Below, in pieces: positions 36,385 through 46,220 of a DNA stretch of 64,000 nucleotides. The DNA comes from Sulfurirhabdus autotrophica (GTDB taxonomy: Bacteria > Pseudomonadota > Gammaproteobacteria > Burkholderiales > SMCO01). The notes below the pieces were generated by a model, which was not told the origin of the DNA, made no database searches, and was given only the letters and a program-made list of their open reading frames with translations. The stretch lies in NCBI RefSeq assembly GCF_004346685.1, contig NZ_SMCO01000003.1, positions 124,001 through 188,000 of the forward strand. Reading direction: 5' to 3'. Both the position numbers and the translations under genes were made by a program. The first letter of the stretch is position 1, and every line of letters begins with the position of its first letter.

Positions 36385-36776
36385 GACGACCAAAAGTGTG
36401 TCAAAACTTCAAACCGACACACCTTTAAATCCACCAACATTTGCCATCATTTCCCAAACAACTCGTTAAGCATTTGAAAAAAATAGTTAATGCAAATTAT
36501 TTACTTGAACAACTTCATCACAACATTATCACTTGTTACTCGCATTTTGTCATGATCTGATCCAAAAACCTTGATAGCTAATATGTTTCCAGGCAAAGGA
36601 AAGCGCGTTTAACAGTGAAGGAGAAATCGGTGAGGCTCGATTTTCAGAAGAAAATCTGCTCTTCATGAGATTTTAAAAAAAGGTAATACGCGGGTTCGAT
36701 TACTCATACCTGGCTAAAAACCACGCAAACTGCCAGGCGAGGGAGTTATTCCACAATACGCCTGGCATTGAACGGC
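36385..36776. other. Gene-free stretch between PP0621-like gene and ispB
   Basis: About 390 bases without a credible gene. It contains the promoter side of the PP0621-like gene. Near ispB there is an inverted repeat TGCCAGGCG (36731-36739) / CGCCTGGCA (36759-36767), perfect over 9 bp with a 19-base loop. This could terminate ispB weakly. I see no RNA gene I can defend here. Confidence 0.45.
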
Positions 36777-37745
36777 TTAAAATTTTCGCGTAACAGCAAA
36801 ATCAGCCAGTTTCAGCAAGGAATCCTTATATACTGAATCAGGTAAATGCGCGATAGCCGCGCAAGCTGCATCTGCTTCCTGCCGTGCCTGATTGCGAGCG
36901 TATACCAGCGCACCGGTTGCCTGAACAGTCAGAAGCACTTGCTGCAAATCTTGCAATCCCCCATGTTCAATAGCTGACCGGATAATAGCCACTTGCTGAG
37001 GGTTTCCGTTTTTCATGGCATAAATTAACGGCAGTGTGGGCTTACCTTCAGCCAGATCATCACCTACATTTTTGCCGGTCTCTTCATTATCGCCCGAATA
37101 ATCCAGTACATCATCGATCAATTGAAATGCTGTACCCAGACGCATACCATATTCAGCTACACCCGCTTCATCTTTTTCAGAGGCTTTTGCAAGAATTGCG
37201 CCAAGACGTGTGGCTGCTTCAAACAATTTAGCCGTTTTATATCGGATCACCTGCAAATAACGTGCTTCATCTATATCCGCATCGTGACAATTCAATAATT
37301 GCAGCACTTCACCTTCGGCAATAATGTTCGTCGCATCTGACAGCACTTCCATCACACGCATGCTCTTGACGCCTACCATCATCTGGAAGGCACGAGAATA
37401 TAAAAAATCACCCACCAGCACGCTAGCAGCATTACCAAAGAGTGAATTAGCTGTCGCATGCCCTCTCCTTAATGAAGATTCATCCACCACATCATCGTGC
37501 AGCAAGGTTGCGGTATGAATAAATTCAACCACTGCAGCCAGCTCATGATGGTCACGCCCCTCATAAGCAAAAGCGCCTGCGGACAAAAGGACAAGCGCAG
37601 GCCGCAAACGCTTGCCCCCGCTATTAATAATGTACTCGCTTACCTGGCGAATCAGTACCACATCAGAATAAAGACGCTTGCGGATCACTTCGTCAACCGC
37701 GCGCATATCTTGTTCTATATAATTTTGAATAACGTCGATTGACAC
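36777..37745 (-). CDS. ispB: Octaprenyl diphosphate synthase
   Basis: Polyprenyl synthetase that makes the side chain of ubiquinone by adding isopentenyl diphosphate to farnesyl diphosphate. 322 aa from GTG at 37745, giving MSIDVIQNYIEQDMRAVDEVI, the normal start of this family; a longer frame to 37790 would add a hydrophobic tail with no known counterpart. First Asp-rich motif in LLHDDVVDESSLRRG, second in LIDDVLDYSGD, and GGKRLRPALVLL near the N-terminus binds the diphosphate. It is divergent from rplU. Confidence 0.93.
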   Translation of the reverse strand: MSIDVIQNYIEQDMRAVDEVIRKRLYSDVVLIRQVSEYIINSGGKRLRPALVLLSAGAFAYEGRDHHELAAVVEFIHTATLLHDDVVDESSLRRGHATANSLFGNAASVLVGDFLYSRAFQMMVGVKSMRVMEVLSDATNIIAEGEVLQLLNCHDADIDEARYLQVIRYKTAKLFEAATRLGAILAKASEKDEAGVAEYGMRLGTAFQLIDDVLDYSGDNEETGKNVGDDLAEGKPTLPLIYAMKNGNPQQVAIIRSAIEHGGLQDLQQVLLTVQATGALVYARNQARQEADAACAAIAHLPDSVYKDSLLKLADFAVTRKF

Positions 37746-37855
37746 AAATACGACCACGCAAAAAAAGAAGAATAGTAAGAATGACAGCAATTACATGTCA
37801 AGTCTTGTTACATAAAAGCCCAATAATGCTACTATTATCCACGAGTGCAATTACT

Positions 37856-37884
37856 TTGACGAATGTTTTGATTTTATGTATAAT
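37856..37884 (+). promoter_or_regulatory. Sigma-70 promoter of rplU-rpmA
   Basis: TTGACG (37856-37861) and a perfect TATAAT (37879-37884) with exactly 17 bases between. The likely start is near 37891, giving a 5' leader of about 35 bases before the rplU ATG. One of the cleanest promoters in the window, as expected for ribosomal protein genes. Confidence 0.88.
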
Positions 37885-37927
37885 CTCGCGTTTCTCGTAG
37901 TTGCTTTTTAGTATTGGAGTTTTCACT

Positions 37928-38242
37928 ATGTATGCGGTCATAAAAACCGGCGGCAAGCAGTACCGCGTTGTTCCCGGCGAAAAATTAAAAGTAGAACAGA
38001 TACCTGCAGACATCGGAAGCGAAATCGTACTTGATCAAGTGTTGATGATAGCTGATGGTGAAACGGTAAATGTAGGCGCGCCTTTAGTAGAAGGCGCAAC
38101 AATCAAGGCCACAATTGTTTCTCATGGCCGTGGCGAAAAGATCAAGATCTTCAAAATGCGTCGTCGTAAGCATTATCAGAAGCATCAGGGCCATCGTCAG
38201 AACTATACCGAAATCCAGATCGGCGATTTCGCTGCAAAGTAA
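37928..38242 (+). CDS. rplU: 50S ribosomal protein L21
   Basis: 104 aa. The ATG at 37928 has GGAG 9 bases upstream and gives the canonical [15 protein letters not shown]-terminus; an ATG at 37901 would add an unneeded extension. [19 protein letters not shown] is the rRNA-binding basic segment near the C-terminus. First gene of the rplU-rpmA transcript. Confidence 0.97.
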   Translation: MYAVIKTGGKQYRVVPGEKLKVEQIPADIGSEIVLDQVLMIADGETVNVGAPLVEGATIKATIVSHGRGEKIKIFKMRRRKHYQKHQGHRQNYTEIQIGDFAAK

Positions 38243-38259
38243 AGTAAGGAGCATTAGTC

Positions 38260-38517
38260 ATGGCACATAAAAAAGCAGGCGGTAGTTCACGTAACGGCCG
38301 CGACTCCCACGCAAAACGCCTTGGTGTTAAGCGTTATGGCGGCGAGTTAATCTCCGCTGGCAGTATCATTGTTCGTCAACGTGGCACCGCGATGCACGCT
38401 GGTGAAAACGTAGGCATGGGCAAAGATCATACCTTGTTTGCCAAGGTTGAAGGTACTGTCGCCTTTACTATTAAAGGTGCATTGAAACGCAAGACCGTTA
38501 GCGTCATCCCGGCCTAA
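38260..38517 (+). CDS. rpmA: 50S ribosomal protein L27
   Basis: 85 aa with the standard [21 protein letters not shown]-terminus, which reaches the peptidyl-transferase centre. The end, [10 protein letters not shown], is ordinary. AAGGAG lies before the ATG, 17 bases after rplU. Followed by a strong intrinsic terminator. Confidence 0.97.
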   Translation: MAHKKAGGSSRNGRDSHAKRLGVKRYGGELISAGSIIVRQRGTAMHAGENVGMGKDHTLFAKVEGTVAFTIKGALKRKTVSVIPA

Positions 38518-38539
38518 AGCAGTTTCTTGTAGTACATCA

Positions 38540-39658
<1,119 letters not shown>

Positions 39659-39690
39659 TATTTAAAATCACCTCCGTGGTGCCTATATCC

Positions 39691-40809
39691 ATGAATTCTG
39701 TTTTAGCTAATGCCAAACGTCTGGTCGTCAAGGTCGGAAGCAGCCTGGTCACCAATGACGGACGGGGGCTTGATCATGCTGCGCTCGCGCAATGGGCGGA
39801 ACAAATCGCCAAACTCAATGCAATGGGCAAGGAAGTGGTACTGGTTTCCAGTGGTGCTATAGCAGAAGGCATGCAGCGCCTGAACTGGAAAAAACGTCCC
39901 AGTGCTGTACATGAACTGCAAGCAGCTGCGGCAGTCGGTCAAATGGGGCTGATACAAGCGTATGAATCCTGCTTCCGCAAACATGATTTGCATGCCGCTC
40001 AAATTTTGCTCACTCATGATGATCTTTCAGATCGAAAACGTTATCTGAATGCGCTTTCCACGCTGCGCACCCTGCTCACGCTTAATGTCATCCCTATTAT
40101 TAATGAAAACGATACGGTCGTAACCGACGAAATTCGCTTCGGTGACAATGACACACTCGGTGCTTTGGTAGCCAATCTCATTGAAGCGGACGCGCTGGTG
40201 ATTCTTACTGACCAGGCTGGCCTCTTCACTGCCGATCCACGCAAAGACCCACAGGCCACGTTAGTCACAGAAGCCAAGGCCGGTGATCTGCAATTGGAGA
40301 AAATGGCAGGAGGTGCAGGTAGCAGCATTGGACGCGGCGGTATGTTGACCAAAATACTCGCTGCCAAACGTGCGGCGCGCAGTGGCGCTCACACCATTAT
40401 CGTTTCCGGCCGCGAACAGAACGTTTTGCTAAGGCTGGCAGAAGGCGAAGCCATTGGCACGCAATTGATGGCCGACAAGATACCACTCAATGCCCGGAAA
40501 AAATGGCTGGCCGATCACCTGCAGGTTAGAGGAAAACTCGTGCTGGACCAGGGTGCAATACACGTCTTGCGTGAACAGGGAAAAAGCCTGCTGCCAATTG
40601 GGGTACAAGCGCTTTCAGGCAACTTTGAGCGTGGTGAAGCAGTGACCTGTGTGGATGCTGAGGGTAACGAAATTGCCCGAGGCTTGGTAAATTACAATGC
40701 GACTGACAGCAAAAAAATATTACGTCATGCGAGCACCGAGATTGAAGCCATTTTAGGCTATGTGGACGAACCAGAGCTGATTCACCGCGACAATCTGGTT
40801 TTACTTTAA
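39691..40809 (+). CDS. proB: Glutamate 5-kinase
   Basis: First enzyme of proline synthesis, phosphorylating glutamate. 372 aa from ATG at 39691 (a GTG at 39676 is in frame). The kinase domain starts [14 protein letters not shown]. Other kinase-domain segments are [22 protein letters not shown] and [15 protein letters not shown]-terminal PUA domain is present (residues about 275-355, [19 protein letters not shown]). The gene order obgE-proB is usual for betaproteobacteria. Confidence 0.95.
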   Translation: MNSVLANAKRLVVKVGSSLVTNDGRGLDHAALAQWAEQIAKLNAMGKEVVLVSSGAIAEGMQRLNWKKRPSAVHELQAAAAVGQMGLIQAYESCFRKHDLHAAQILLTHDDLSDRKRYLNALSTLRTLLTLNVIPIINENDTVVTDEIRFGDNDTLGALVANLIEADALVILTDQAGLFTADPRKDPQATLVTEAKAGDLQLEKMAGGAGSSIGRGGMLTKILAAKRAARSGAHTIIVSGREQNVLLRLAEGEAIGTQLMADKIPLNARKKWLADHLQVRGKLVLDQGAIHVLREQGKSLLPIGVQALSGNFERGEAVTCVDAEGNEIARGLVNYNATDSKKILRHASTEIEAILGYVDEPELIHRDNLVLL

Positions 40810-40851
40810 AGTAACGAAAGCATCAAAAAATGCTTCCATAGCGGCTACTTA

Positions 40852-41370
40852 TTACTTGGGATGAGGCGCGCTTTTCAGAGCATTCACTGCCACTTCTGGC
40901 GACAGCACAGGCGTGCTTCCCTTACAGAAAAAATCATCATGCAACACGTGATGATAACGATTCCGATCCTTGTAGGCGATCGCTTCCCATTTTGAATTTC
41001 TTGCCTTGGACCAGCTGCCATCGCTCCTGCCAAAAGCATAAAGCTTTCTTTCCGCTGTTGCACAGCGCATACCCTCAAAACTGATGTTAAGCGCACCGCT
41101 AGGCGACTTGACTATCAATGTGTAACGCACCACACCATCCTCACCAATGCTGATGGATTTTTGATCAACGTAAAATTGATTAGGCGTCGCCGCACTTACA
41201 TAAAACGGCAAATAATCGCCTTCAGCAGGATAAGCAGGAAGCTGGGATTGCAATTCTACCCACGGTTTTTCTTCGTCAAATTCCACATCAAATTTCGTCC
41301 ATTCCTTTTCAGGCGCGGCACATGCAACGAACGGAAACAACAAAAGCAGAGAGAGAATAATATTTTTCAT
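40852..41370 (-). CDS. CNP1-like family exported protein
   Basis: About 172 aa from the ATG at 41370 (ATG at 41382 is also in frame), with a clear signal peptide (MKNIILSLLLLFPFVACA, possibly a lipoprotein-type Cys at its end). The rest contains FYVSAATPNQFYVDQKSISIGEDGVVRYTL and GMRCATAERKLYAFG, the conserved segments of the CNP1-like family, named after a neisserial surface protein. Its location beside proB matches many betaproteobacteria. Function unknown. Confidence 0.82.
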   Translation of the reverse strand: MKNIILSLLLLFPFVACAAPEKEWTKFDVEFDEEKPWVELQSQLPAYPAEGDYLPFYVSAATPNQFYVDQKSISIGEDGVVRYTLIVKSPSGALNISFEGMRCATAERKLYAFGRSDGSWSKARNSKWEAIAYKDRNRYHHVLHDDFFCKGSTPVLSPEVAVNALKSAPHPK

Positions 41371-41466
41371 AGCGCCAATCATACACGAGTAAAACAGCAG
41401 GGGAAAATGGCTTTGCTCTGGGAAAGCATTGCCCCAGGGTGAAACAAACTATCCCTGTAACTGAAA

Positions 41467-42429
41467 TTAATCCAGCATTTTTAGGATAGTCACCATGTCA
41501 GTTTTATTGTTTACCCTTAATTTCAGATAAATCGCATTCAAATGATTTCTGACAGTCGAAGGTGCAATTTGCAGCATTTGCGCAATTTGCTTATAAGTCA
41601 GTCCAAGTGAAAAATGCTCAGCGATCTGTCGTTCCCGATCACTTAAATTATCGAGATTAGAGCGGCTTCTTCCCCTCAGAAGAAACAAGTCGTTTAAACG
41701 GGTAAATTTGATAATCGATTTTTCACCAGAAAAACGCCCTTCATCTGTAATAAGGCATTTACTGAGATTATCAGGCAGCTTGGGTCCGTGCCATCCCGGC
41801 CATTCATCCAGTATCAGTTTAGTGAATGCGGGTTCGACCAGATGCATTCTCCCTCCCTCATCAGAAGCTCCTACGCTGTAGTGGGTCATACCCGATGGCT
41901 GCCGAGCCTGCTCCATGTAGTTCATCCGATTCAAACGATAGGTCTCAACCAAATGAGGCATTAAACTTTCTTTAATGATGCGCTCTTCTTCGCTGAATGG
42001 CTCGGCAACATTTTCACGGTGCAACGAAATCAGACTGTAGAGCGCGGTATGCGGGTCCAACTCACCAGTGCAAAGAATATGGGCAATTCCGTTGGGTTTA
42101 TAATGATCATCATAGAACGCCTGTCCACCATACGCTGCCTGGGTAGCAACATTGACTGCCTTTCCAGGCATCGCAATCATATTACTGAGTAATGGATCTT
42201 CATCTTTATAGCTCATCCACGATTCAGCAAAGTCTCTTGATTGTTTATAGGTCTGTAAATTATGGATGACAGGGTCATCCCCATCCAGATAGCCTGCCGC
42301 CCAAATACCCGAATCAAAAGGCAAAATAACTTGGAGTCGTTCAAATGCCCAATCCTGAAAAACGGTGATGGGCATTTCACGACTACCGCGATACAAATCC
42401 AGCAAAAACTCACTTAGCCGGCGAACCAT
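41467..42429 (-). CDS. LuxR-type HTH transcriptional regulator
   Basis: About 320 aa. The C-terminal 60 residues are a LuxR/GerE helix-turn-helix (LSDREREIAEHFSLGLT-type sequence: here LSDRERQIAEHFSLGLTYKQ, then APSTVRNHLNAIYLKL). The N-terminal ~240 residues resemble a GAF/PAS-like sensor rather than an acyl-homoserine-lactone domain: the usual W-Y-D-P-W residues are absent. The ATG at 42429 has GGA 8 bases upstream. It lies just downstream of and codirectional with the rubrerythrin/EncFtn/DUF3501 operon, and may control it. Confidence 0.82.
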   Translation of the reverse strand: MVRRLSEFLLDLYRGSREMPITVFQDWAFERLQVILPFDSGIWAAGYLDGDDPVIHNLQTYKQSRDFAESWMSYKDEDPLLSNMIAMPGKAVNVATQAAYGGQAFYDDHYKPNGIAHILCTGELDPHTALYSLISLHRENVAEPFSEEERIIKESLMPHLVETYRLNRMNYMEQARQPSGMTHYSVGASDEGGRMHLVEPAFTKLILDEWPGWHGPKLPDNLSKCLITDEGRFSGEKSIIKFTRLNDLFLLRGRSRSNLDNLSDRERQIAEHFSLGLTYKQIAQMLQIAPSTVRNHLNAIYLKLRVNNKTDMVTILKMLD

Positions 42430-42589
42430 AAAATATTCCAATTGTGATTTAGCTGGAGATTATAAGGAAATTCCATGGATTAGTATATTTGAGACAAGTA
42501 TTACCCACCCGCAAATGCATTGGACAACTAATTTGCAGAACATAAGTAAACATCAGATTCTTTTGGGAAATAATAGGAAAAACGGGAGA

Positions 42590-42620
42590 AACATTCACCA
42601 GCCACTAGCTAGTGAATGTT
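42590..42620 (-). terminator. Hairpin after DUF3501 gene
   Basis: Perfect 9-bp stem AACATTCAC / GTGAATGTT, with a further CACTAG/CTAGTG pairing inside the loop. Read leftwards it is followed by a short T-rich stretch. It probably ends the rubrerythrin-EncFtn-DUF3501 transcript before the LuxR-type gene. Confidence 0.55.
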
Positions 42621-42647
42621 CAGAAAGTCAAAAGCAAGATGATTTTG

Positions 42648-43229
42648 CTATGAAAAATCAGCTACCAATGCGCTACGAACCTCGGGGCTTAGCTCCATAG
42701 CCGTTTGATAGGCAGCATGATCCACCCCCATAGCCAATTTCGCACCATTTTTAAGCGCTTTTATCATTTCTTGCGATAATTCAAATCGCAAAAAATGAAC
42801 TGCTGAGGTTTTTTCTTCTGTCTCACGCTCAAGGTCCTCATCAGCAATAGGGTAAACCTTTTCCATGTCGTCTACTTTTGCCCAGACCTTTACCTCGACA
42901 CCAATCAATTTAGACAACATGACTTTACGCTCGGCTTCATTATCGTATTCGATCATCATCGTGGCTTTCCAGTTACTGCCATCTGGGATGAGCGGATTAT
43001 AAGCATCCATTTCTTCCTGAATCCCTTCATCTTCGAATATTTTTTCCGCGCGCAGCATTTCCTGTACCTGGTAGCGCATGGTCTGCTCATCTTCAAAAAT
43101 CAGGGTGATATGATCCCCAAGATGAACAGTCCGCACCTTTTTGTGCGCGATCGTTTTTGCCCGAAAATCATTACGTGCCTTCGCATAAGCTTCCAGCGTC
43201 ATCAAACTATCACGTGTTATTTTTGCCAT
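42648..43229 (-). CDS. DUF3501 family protein
   Basis: 193 aa from ATG at 43229 (AAAGG upstream; an upstream frame to 43292 overlaps the EncFtn gene). The sequence begins MAKITRDSLMTLEAYAKARN, with DHITLIFEDEQTMRYQVQEMLRAEKIFE, and ends with FRFELSQ-type segments, here FLRFELSQEMIKALK. This is the DUF3501 family, which is repeatedly found beside GlpC-like Fe-S proteins and rubrerythrins but has no assigned function. It is 19 bases downstream of the EncFtn gene, so cotranscribed. Confidence 0.85.
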   Translation of the reverse strand: MAKITRDSLMTLEAYAKARNDFRAKTIAHKKVRTVHLGDHITLIFEDEQTMRYQVQEMLRAEKIFEDEGIQEEMDAYNPLIPDGSNWKATMMIEYDNEAERKVMLSKLIGVEVKVWAKVDDMEKVYPIADEDLERETEEKTSAVHFLRFELSQEMIKALKNGAKLAMGVDHAAYQTAMELSPEVRSALVADFS

Positions 43230-43248
43230 TTTTACCTTTACTGCCTGA

Positions 43249-43542
43249 TTATTTATGCTGCCCAGTGATTGGACCATCCTTGAACAGCGCATCTCTTAAT
43301 TCATGATCAAAAGCCGGATCACGACGACGAATCCACTCCAGCATCATTGCTGCATGTTCCTTTTCTTCATCCCGGTTATGTGCAAGGATGGATTTCAGTT
43401 CAGGATCCACACAGGCATCTACACGCTGGTTATACCAATCCACCGCCTCCAGTTCCTCCATGAGTGAAACAATTGCCCGATGCATATCCATAGTTGCATC
43501 GGAAAGTTTCTCTAAAGGTTCGTGATATCCTTCATTAGCCAT
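43249..43542 (-). CDS. Encapsulated-ferritin-type (EncFtn) ferroxidase, without encapsulation tail
   Basis: 97 aa, strongly like the ferritin core of Rhodospirillum rubrum EncFtn: EPLEKLSDAT, HRAIVSLMEELEAVDWYNQRVDA, ILAHNRDEEKEHAAMMLEWIRRRD, DGPIT. With a two-residue offset the known ferroxidase ligands are kept (Glu30, Glu60, His63; Trp36 and Tyr37 nearby). EncFtn proteins normally carry a C-terminal tag (LTVGSLRR-type) that loads them into an encapsulin shell. Here the chain stops at GPITGQHK with no tag, and no encapsulin gene is in the window. It lies 12 bases after the Fe-S gene. It probably oxidises Fe(II) outside a compartment. Confidence 0.85.
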   Translation of the reverse strand: MANEGYHEPLEKLSDATMDMHRAIVSLMEELEAVDWYNQRVDACVDPELKSILAHNRDEEKEHAAMMLEWIRRRDPAFDHELRDALFKDGPITGQHK

Positions 43543-43554
43543 TCTCTTTTCCTT

Positions 43555-44883
43555 TTAAAGTCCATACGCAATTCGCAGCAACGTCAATGGATGTTGTTTC
43601 TCTGCACGCGTTTCTCCCATTCCCTGTTGAATATGTCGTCCTGCAATAGCACAATCAGAGCTGATATAGTCAGGGTCGGATGCAGCCATCTGCTTGAAGA
43701 CCGGCTTACCTATTTTCATTGAATGTTCAAAATATTCACTTTTCACACCCCAAGTACCATCGTGACCTGAACAACGCTCGACTGTGGTCACTTTGGTATC
43801 TGGAATTAATTGCAACATTTCACGAGTTTTCTGCCCCATATTCTGAACGCGGAGATGACACGGAATATGGTACGAAACCTTGCCTAAAGGCTGTTTAAAG
43901 TCAGTTTTCAGCAAGCCATCTGTTTTTCTGAGCATCAAGTATTCAAATGGATCGAACATGGCTTCTGCCACCGCTTTCACATCGGCGTCATTCGGGAACA
44001 TAAGCGGCAATTCCTGCTTGTACATCAAGGTACAGGAAGGCACTGCCGTCAATATTGCATAGCCCTCACGTGCTAATTTTGCAAGATGCGGTATGTTTTT
44101 TTCTTTCAGATGCGCCACTGCTTCCAGATCGCCTAATTCAAGTTTTGGCATCCCGCAGCAGGCTTCTTTATCCACCAGTTTTGATGGTACTTCGTTATGT
44201 GCCAGTATTTTCAGCAAGTCGTGACCGATTCCCGGTTCATTGTAATTAATATAGCAAGTTGCGTAGATCGCTACTTTCCCTGGGGTATTCTCGCCGTCTT
44301 TCACTGCAAACGATTCGTTTAGCTCTGCAGTACTTCGAAATTTGGCACTATCATATTCAGGCAGCTTTCTATCCTGATGAATCCCTAACATGCTGTCCAT
44401 CAACTTTCGTGCAACCGGTGTTTTGTTCACGGCATTGACTACTTGAACCACTACCGGAATAGATGCCAGTTTTCCCAGTGTATCGGTACTGGATAGCAAC
44501 TTATCGCGAAAATTAATTTCACCTTTTTTGAATTTCACCGCTTTTGCACGCAGCATCAGATGCGGAAAATCCAGATTAAACGCATGGGGTGGCACATAGG
44601 GACATTTGGTCATGAAGCACATGTCACACAGATAGCACTGATCGACCACGTCCCACAGTACCTTGTTTTCTACGCTGTCGAGTTCGCCAGTAGAACTTTC
44701 ATCCACGGCATCAAACAGCATAGGGAATGCATTACATAAATTAAAGCAACGACGGCAACCATGGCAAATATCATAGACCCTGTGCAGTTCTTTAAACACA
44801 GATTCTTCATTATAAAACTCTGGATTTTGCCAATCTATGGGGTGACGCTGTGGTGCTTCGAGACTACCTTCACGCGTGGTCAT
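43555..44883 (-). CDS. GlpC/HdrD-like Fe-S oxidoreductase
   Basis: 442 aa with two [4Fe-4S] motifs near the N-terminus ([11 protein letters not shown] about residues 39-49 plus [17 protein letters not shown] about 85-100) and two CCG domains ([14 protein letters not shown] and [12 protein letters not shown] with [12 protein letters not shown]). This is the GlpC / heterodisulfide-reductase D type, an electron-transfer protein. No GlpA/B or membrane partner is adjacent. The company of rubrerythrin, EncFtn and DUF3501 suggests that it delivers electrons to peroxide- or iron-handling proteins. It starts 113 bases after rubrerythrin. Confidence 0.87.
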   Translation of the reverse strand: MTTREGSLEAPQRHPIDWQNPEFYNEESVFKELHRVYDICHGCRRCFNLCNAFPMLFDAVDESSTGELDSVENKVLWDVVDQCYLCDMCFMTKCPYVPPHAFNLDFPHLMLRAKAVKFKKGEINFRDKLLSSTDTLGKLASIPVVVQVVNAVNKTPVARKLMDSMLGIHQDRKLPEYDSAKFRSTAELNESFAVKDGENTPGKVAIYATCYINYNEPGIGHDLLKILAHNEVPSKLVDKEACCGMPKLELGDLEAVAHLKEKNIPHLAKLAREGYAILTAVPSCTLMYKQELPLMFPNDADVKAVAEAMFDPFEYLMLRKTDGLLKTDFKQPLGKVSYHIPCHLRVQNMGQKTREMLQLIPDTKVTTVERCSGHDGTWGVKSEYFEHSMKIGKPVFKQMAASDPDYISSDCAIAGRHIQQGMGETRAEKQHPLTLLRIAYGL

Positions 44884-44900
44884 AAATTTTCCTTGGAAAA

Positions 44901-44935
44901 CACGCTTTGTTTTTTAAGCTTTTTTAAGAAGCGTG
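44901..44935 (-). terminator. Attenuator-like hairpin between rubrerythrin and Fe-S gene
   Basis: Arms CACGCTT (44901-44907) and AAGCGTG (44929-44935) with an AAGCTT palindrome in the loop. On the minus strand the stem is followed by TTTT. It could partly terminate the rubrerythrin transcript, giving more rubrerythrin than the downstream proteins, or act as a processing site. Confidence 0.5.
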
Positions 44936-44996
44936 AATCAGGAGAGACAGTGCAAATTGCTTGCATGCCTCTCACAATATTCACGCTGACCTATTG

Positions 44997-45416
44997 TTAC
45001 TCTACCAACGCATCCAAAGCTTTCTGGAAGCGGTTTGCATGGGAACGTTCAGCTTTAGCAAGCGTCTCGAACCAATCTGCAATTTCTTCAAAACCTTCAT
45101 CGCGCGCTGATTTGGCCATACCCGGGTACATATCAGTGTACTCATGAGTCTCGCCAGCAATGGCGGCTTTCAAATTGTCACGAGTTGGTCCAATTGGCAA
45201 ACCTGTAGCTGGATCGCCACTCACTTCCAGATATTCCAGATGTCCATGGGCATGACCAGTTTCACCTTCTGCAGTAGAACGGAATACAGCTGCTACATCA
45301 TTCTGACCTTCTACGTCTGCTTTTGCTGCGAAATAGAGGTAACGTCGATTTGCCTGGGATTCACCTGCAAATGCTGCTTTCAAATTATCTTCAGTCTTGG
45401 AACCTTTGAGTTGCAT
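44997..45416 (-). CDS. Rubrerythrin-family protein lacking the rubredoxin domain
   Basis: 139 aa; the ATG at 45416 has a strong GGAGG. The four-helix di-iron domain is complete: [30 protein letters not shown], then [15 protein letters not shown] and [15 protein letters not shown], with the Glu/His ligands of peroxidase-type rubrerythrins. The usual ~50-aa C-terminal rubredoxin domain is missing, so electrons must come from another protein, plausibly the Fe-S protein next door. It reduces H2O2 in related proteins. First gene of the operon. Confidence 0.92.
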   Translation of the reverse strand: MQLKGSKTEDNLKAAFAGESQANRRYLYFAAKADVEGQNDVAAVFRSTAEGETGHAHGHLEYLEVSGDPATGLPIGPTRDNLKAAIAGETHEYTDMYPGMAKSARDEGFEEIADWFETLAKAERSHANRFQKALDALVE

Positions 45417-45540
45417 ATATACCTCCACAAATTAAAATATAAAAACAAAATTACTGGTATCAAAAACAATACCAATTCCTTTTATTTCGATGGGTCATCT
45501 ATTCAACAACTTTATTTAACCATATACAGTAATTAGACTT

Positions 45541-45568
45541 ATTCTAAACTGTAGAGATAGTTTAGAAT
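45541..45568. promoter_or_regulatory. Inverted repeat upstream of rubrerythrin, candidate operator
   Basis: ATTCTAAACT (45541-45550) and AGTTTAGAAT (45559-45568) form a perfect 10-bp inverted repeat with an 8-base spacer, about 125 bases upstream of the rubrerythrin start. The symmetry and AT content suit a dimeric regulator. It does not match the Fur or PerR consensus closely. Confidence 0.6.
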
Positions 45569-45633
45569 TCGTTTTATGATAAGTCAACCTTTTTTCACCA
45601 CCTGCTATGAACCAGAAAGAGTAACCAGAAACA

Positions 45634-45987
45634 CTAATTCTGCGGTTTTTGCGCAACCAAAACCGCCTCAGGTACTAACAGTTTTATTGCCGCTGCAATT
45701 TCCAGTATCAGACCAGGACGATGCTTAAGTGAAACCCACAAGACATTGATGGGTAAATTTACGTTCGCAAAAACAACTTCCTGATAATGCTCCAGAACTG
45801 CCTGTATATGCCGAAACACCGATTCTATATGCATTGCAGATTTCTTCCTTAATCCAGGAATAAACATCATAAAATCACAAAGCGGACGACCATCTTCATC
45901 GCGAGTGGGCACGATTTGCCACAATGGCTTACAAGGTTCGAGATGAAGCTCTTTTGCTGGAAGCGTTTGTTTGTATTTGACCAGCAT
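45634..45987 (-). CDS. Unknown conserved-looking protein (117 aa)
   Basis: Not recognised. AGGAGAAG precedes the ATG at ideal spacing, so the gene is real. The protein is mixed alpha/beta without signal peptide or membrane helix; FANVNLPINVLWVSLKHRPGLILEIAAAIKLLVPEAVLVAQ at the C-terminus looks like an ACT- or Vitamin-K-epoxide-unrelated beta-alpha-beta fold, but I cannot assign it. Two cysteines (EPCKP, PLCDF) are not arranged as a metal site. It lies between the rubrerythrin operon and the CBS gene, same strand. Confidence 0.65.
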   Translation of the reverse strand: MLVKYKQTLPAKELHLEPCKPLWQIVPTRDEDGRPLCDFMMFIPGLRKKSAMHIESVFRHIQAVLEHYQEVVFANVNLPINVLWVSLKHRPGLILEIAAAIKLLVPEAVLVAQKPQN

Positions 45988-46220
45988 CTAACTTCTCCTG
46001 GATCATTTCTCCGCTCACCCCGCTGATATACAACTTCTAATTAAAACCGTGAGTGCAGAAAGAAAATTTACAACCAGAACAGCCGGTTATTCACTATAGC
46101 ACTTTCATTGCAAATTTCAATTGCATTGAGTGCATCACGAGAGTTGAATCGCTTCAAGACGACAGAGGAGTTACCACCCACTATGGTTAAAAGTGAATGG
46201 CAATTCCTGATTACAAACTG

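Noticed and set aside
36660-36770. Sequence with GGTTCGATTAC and TGCCAGGCG / CGCCTGGCA pieces, recalling a tRNA T-loop or the 3' end of 5S rRNA.
   Set aside because: No acceptor stem, anticodon arm or 5S core could be built; it is only a 9-bp inverted repeat in a gene-free stretch near ispB.
40812-40845. AAGCAT/ATGCTT inverted repeat between proB and the CNP1-like gene.
   Set aside because: Only six paired bases and no T-run in either direction, too weak to call a terminator.
45144-45536. 130-aa plus-strand frame, opposite the rubrerythrin gene.
   Set aside because: A shadow of rubrerythrin and its AT-rich upstream region; low-complexity Phe/Ile/Tyr-rich tail.
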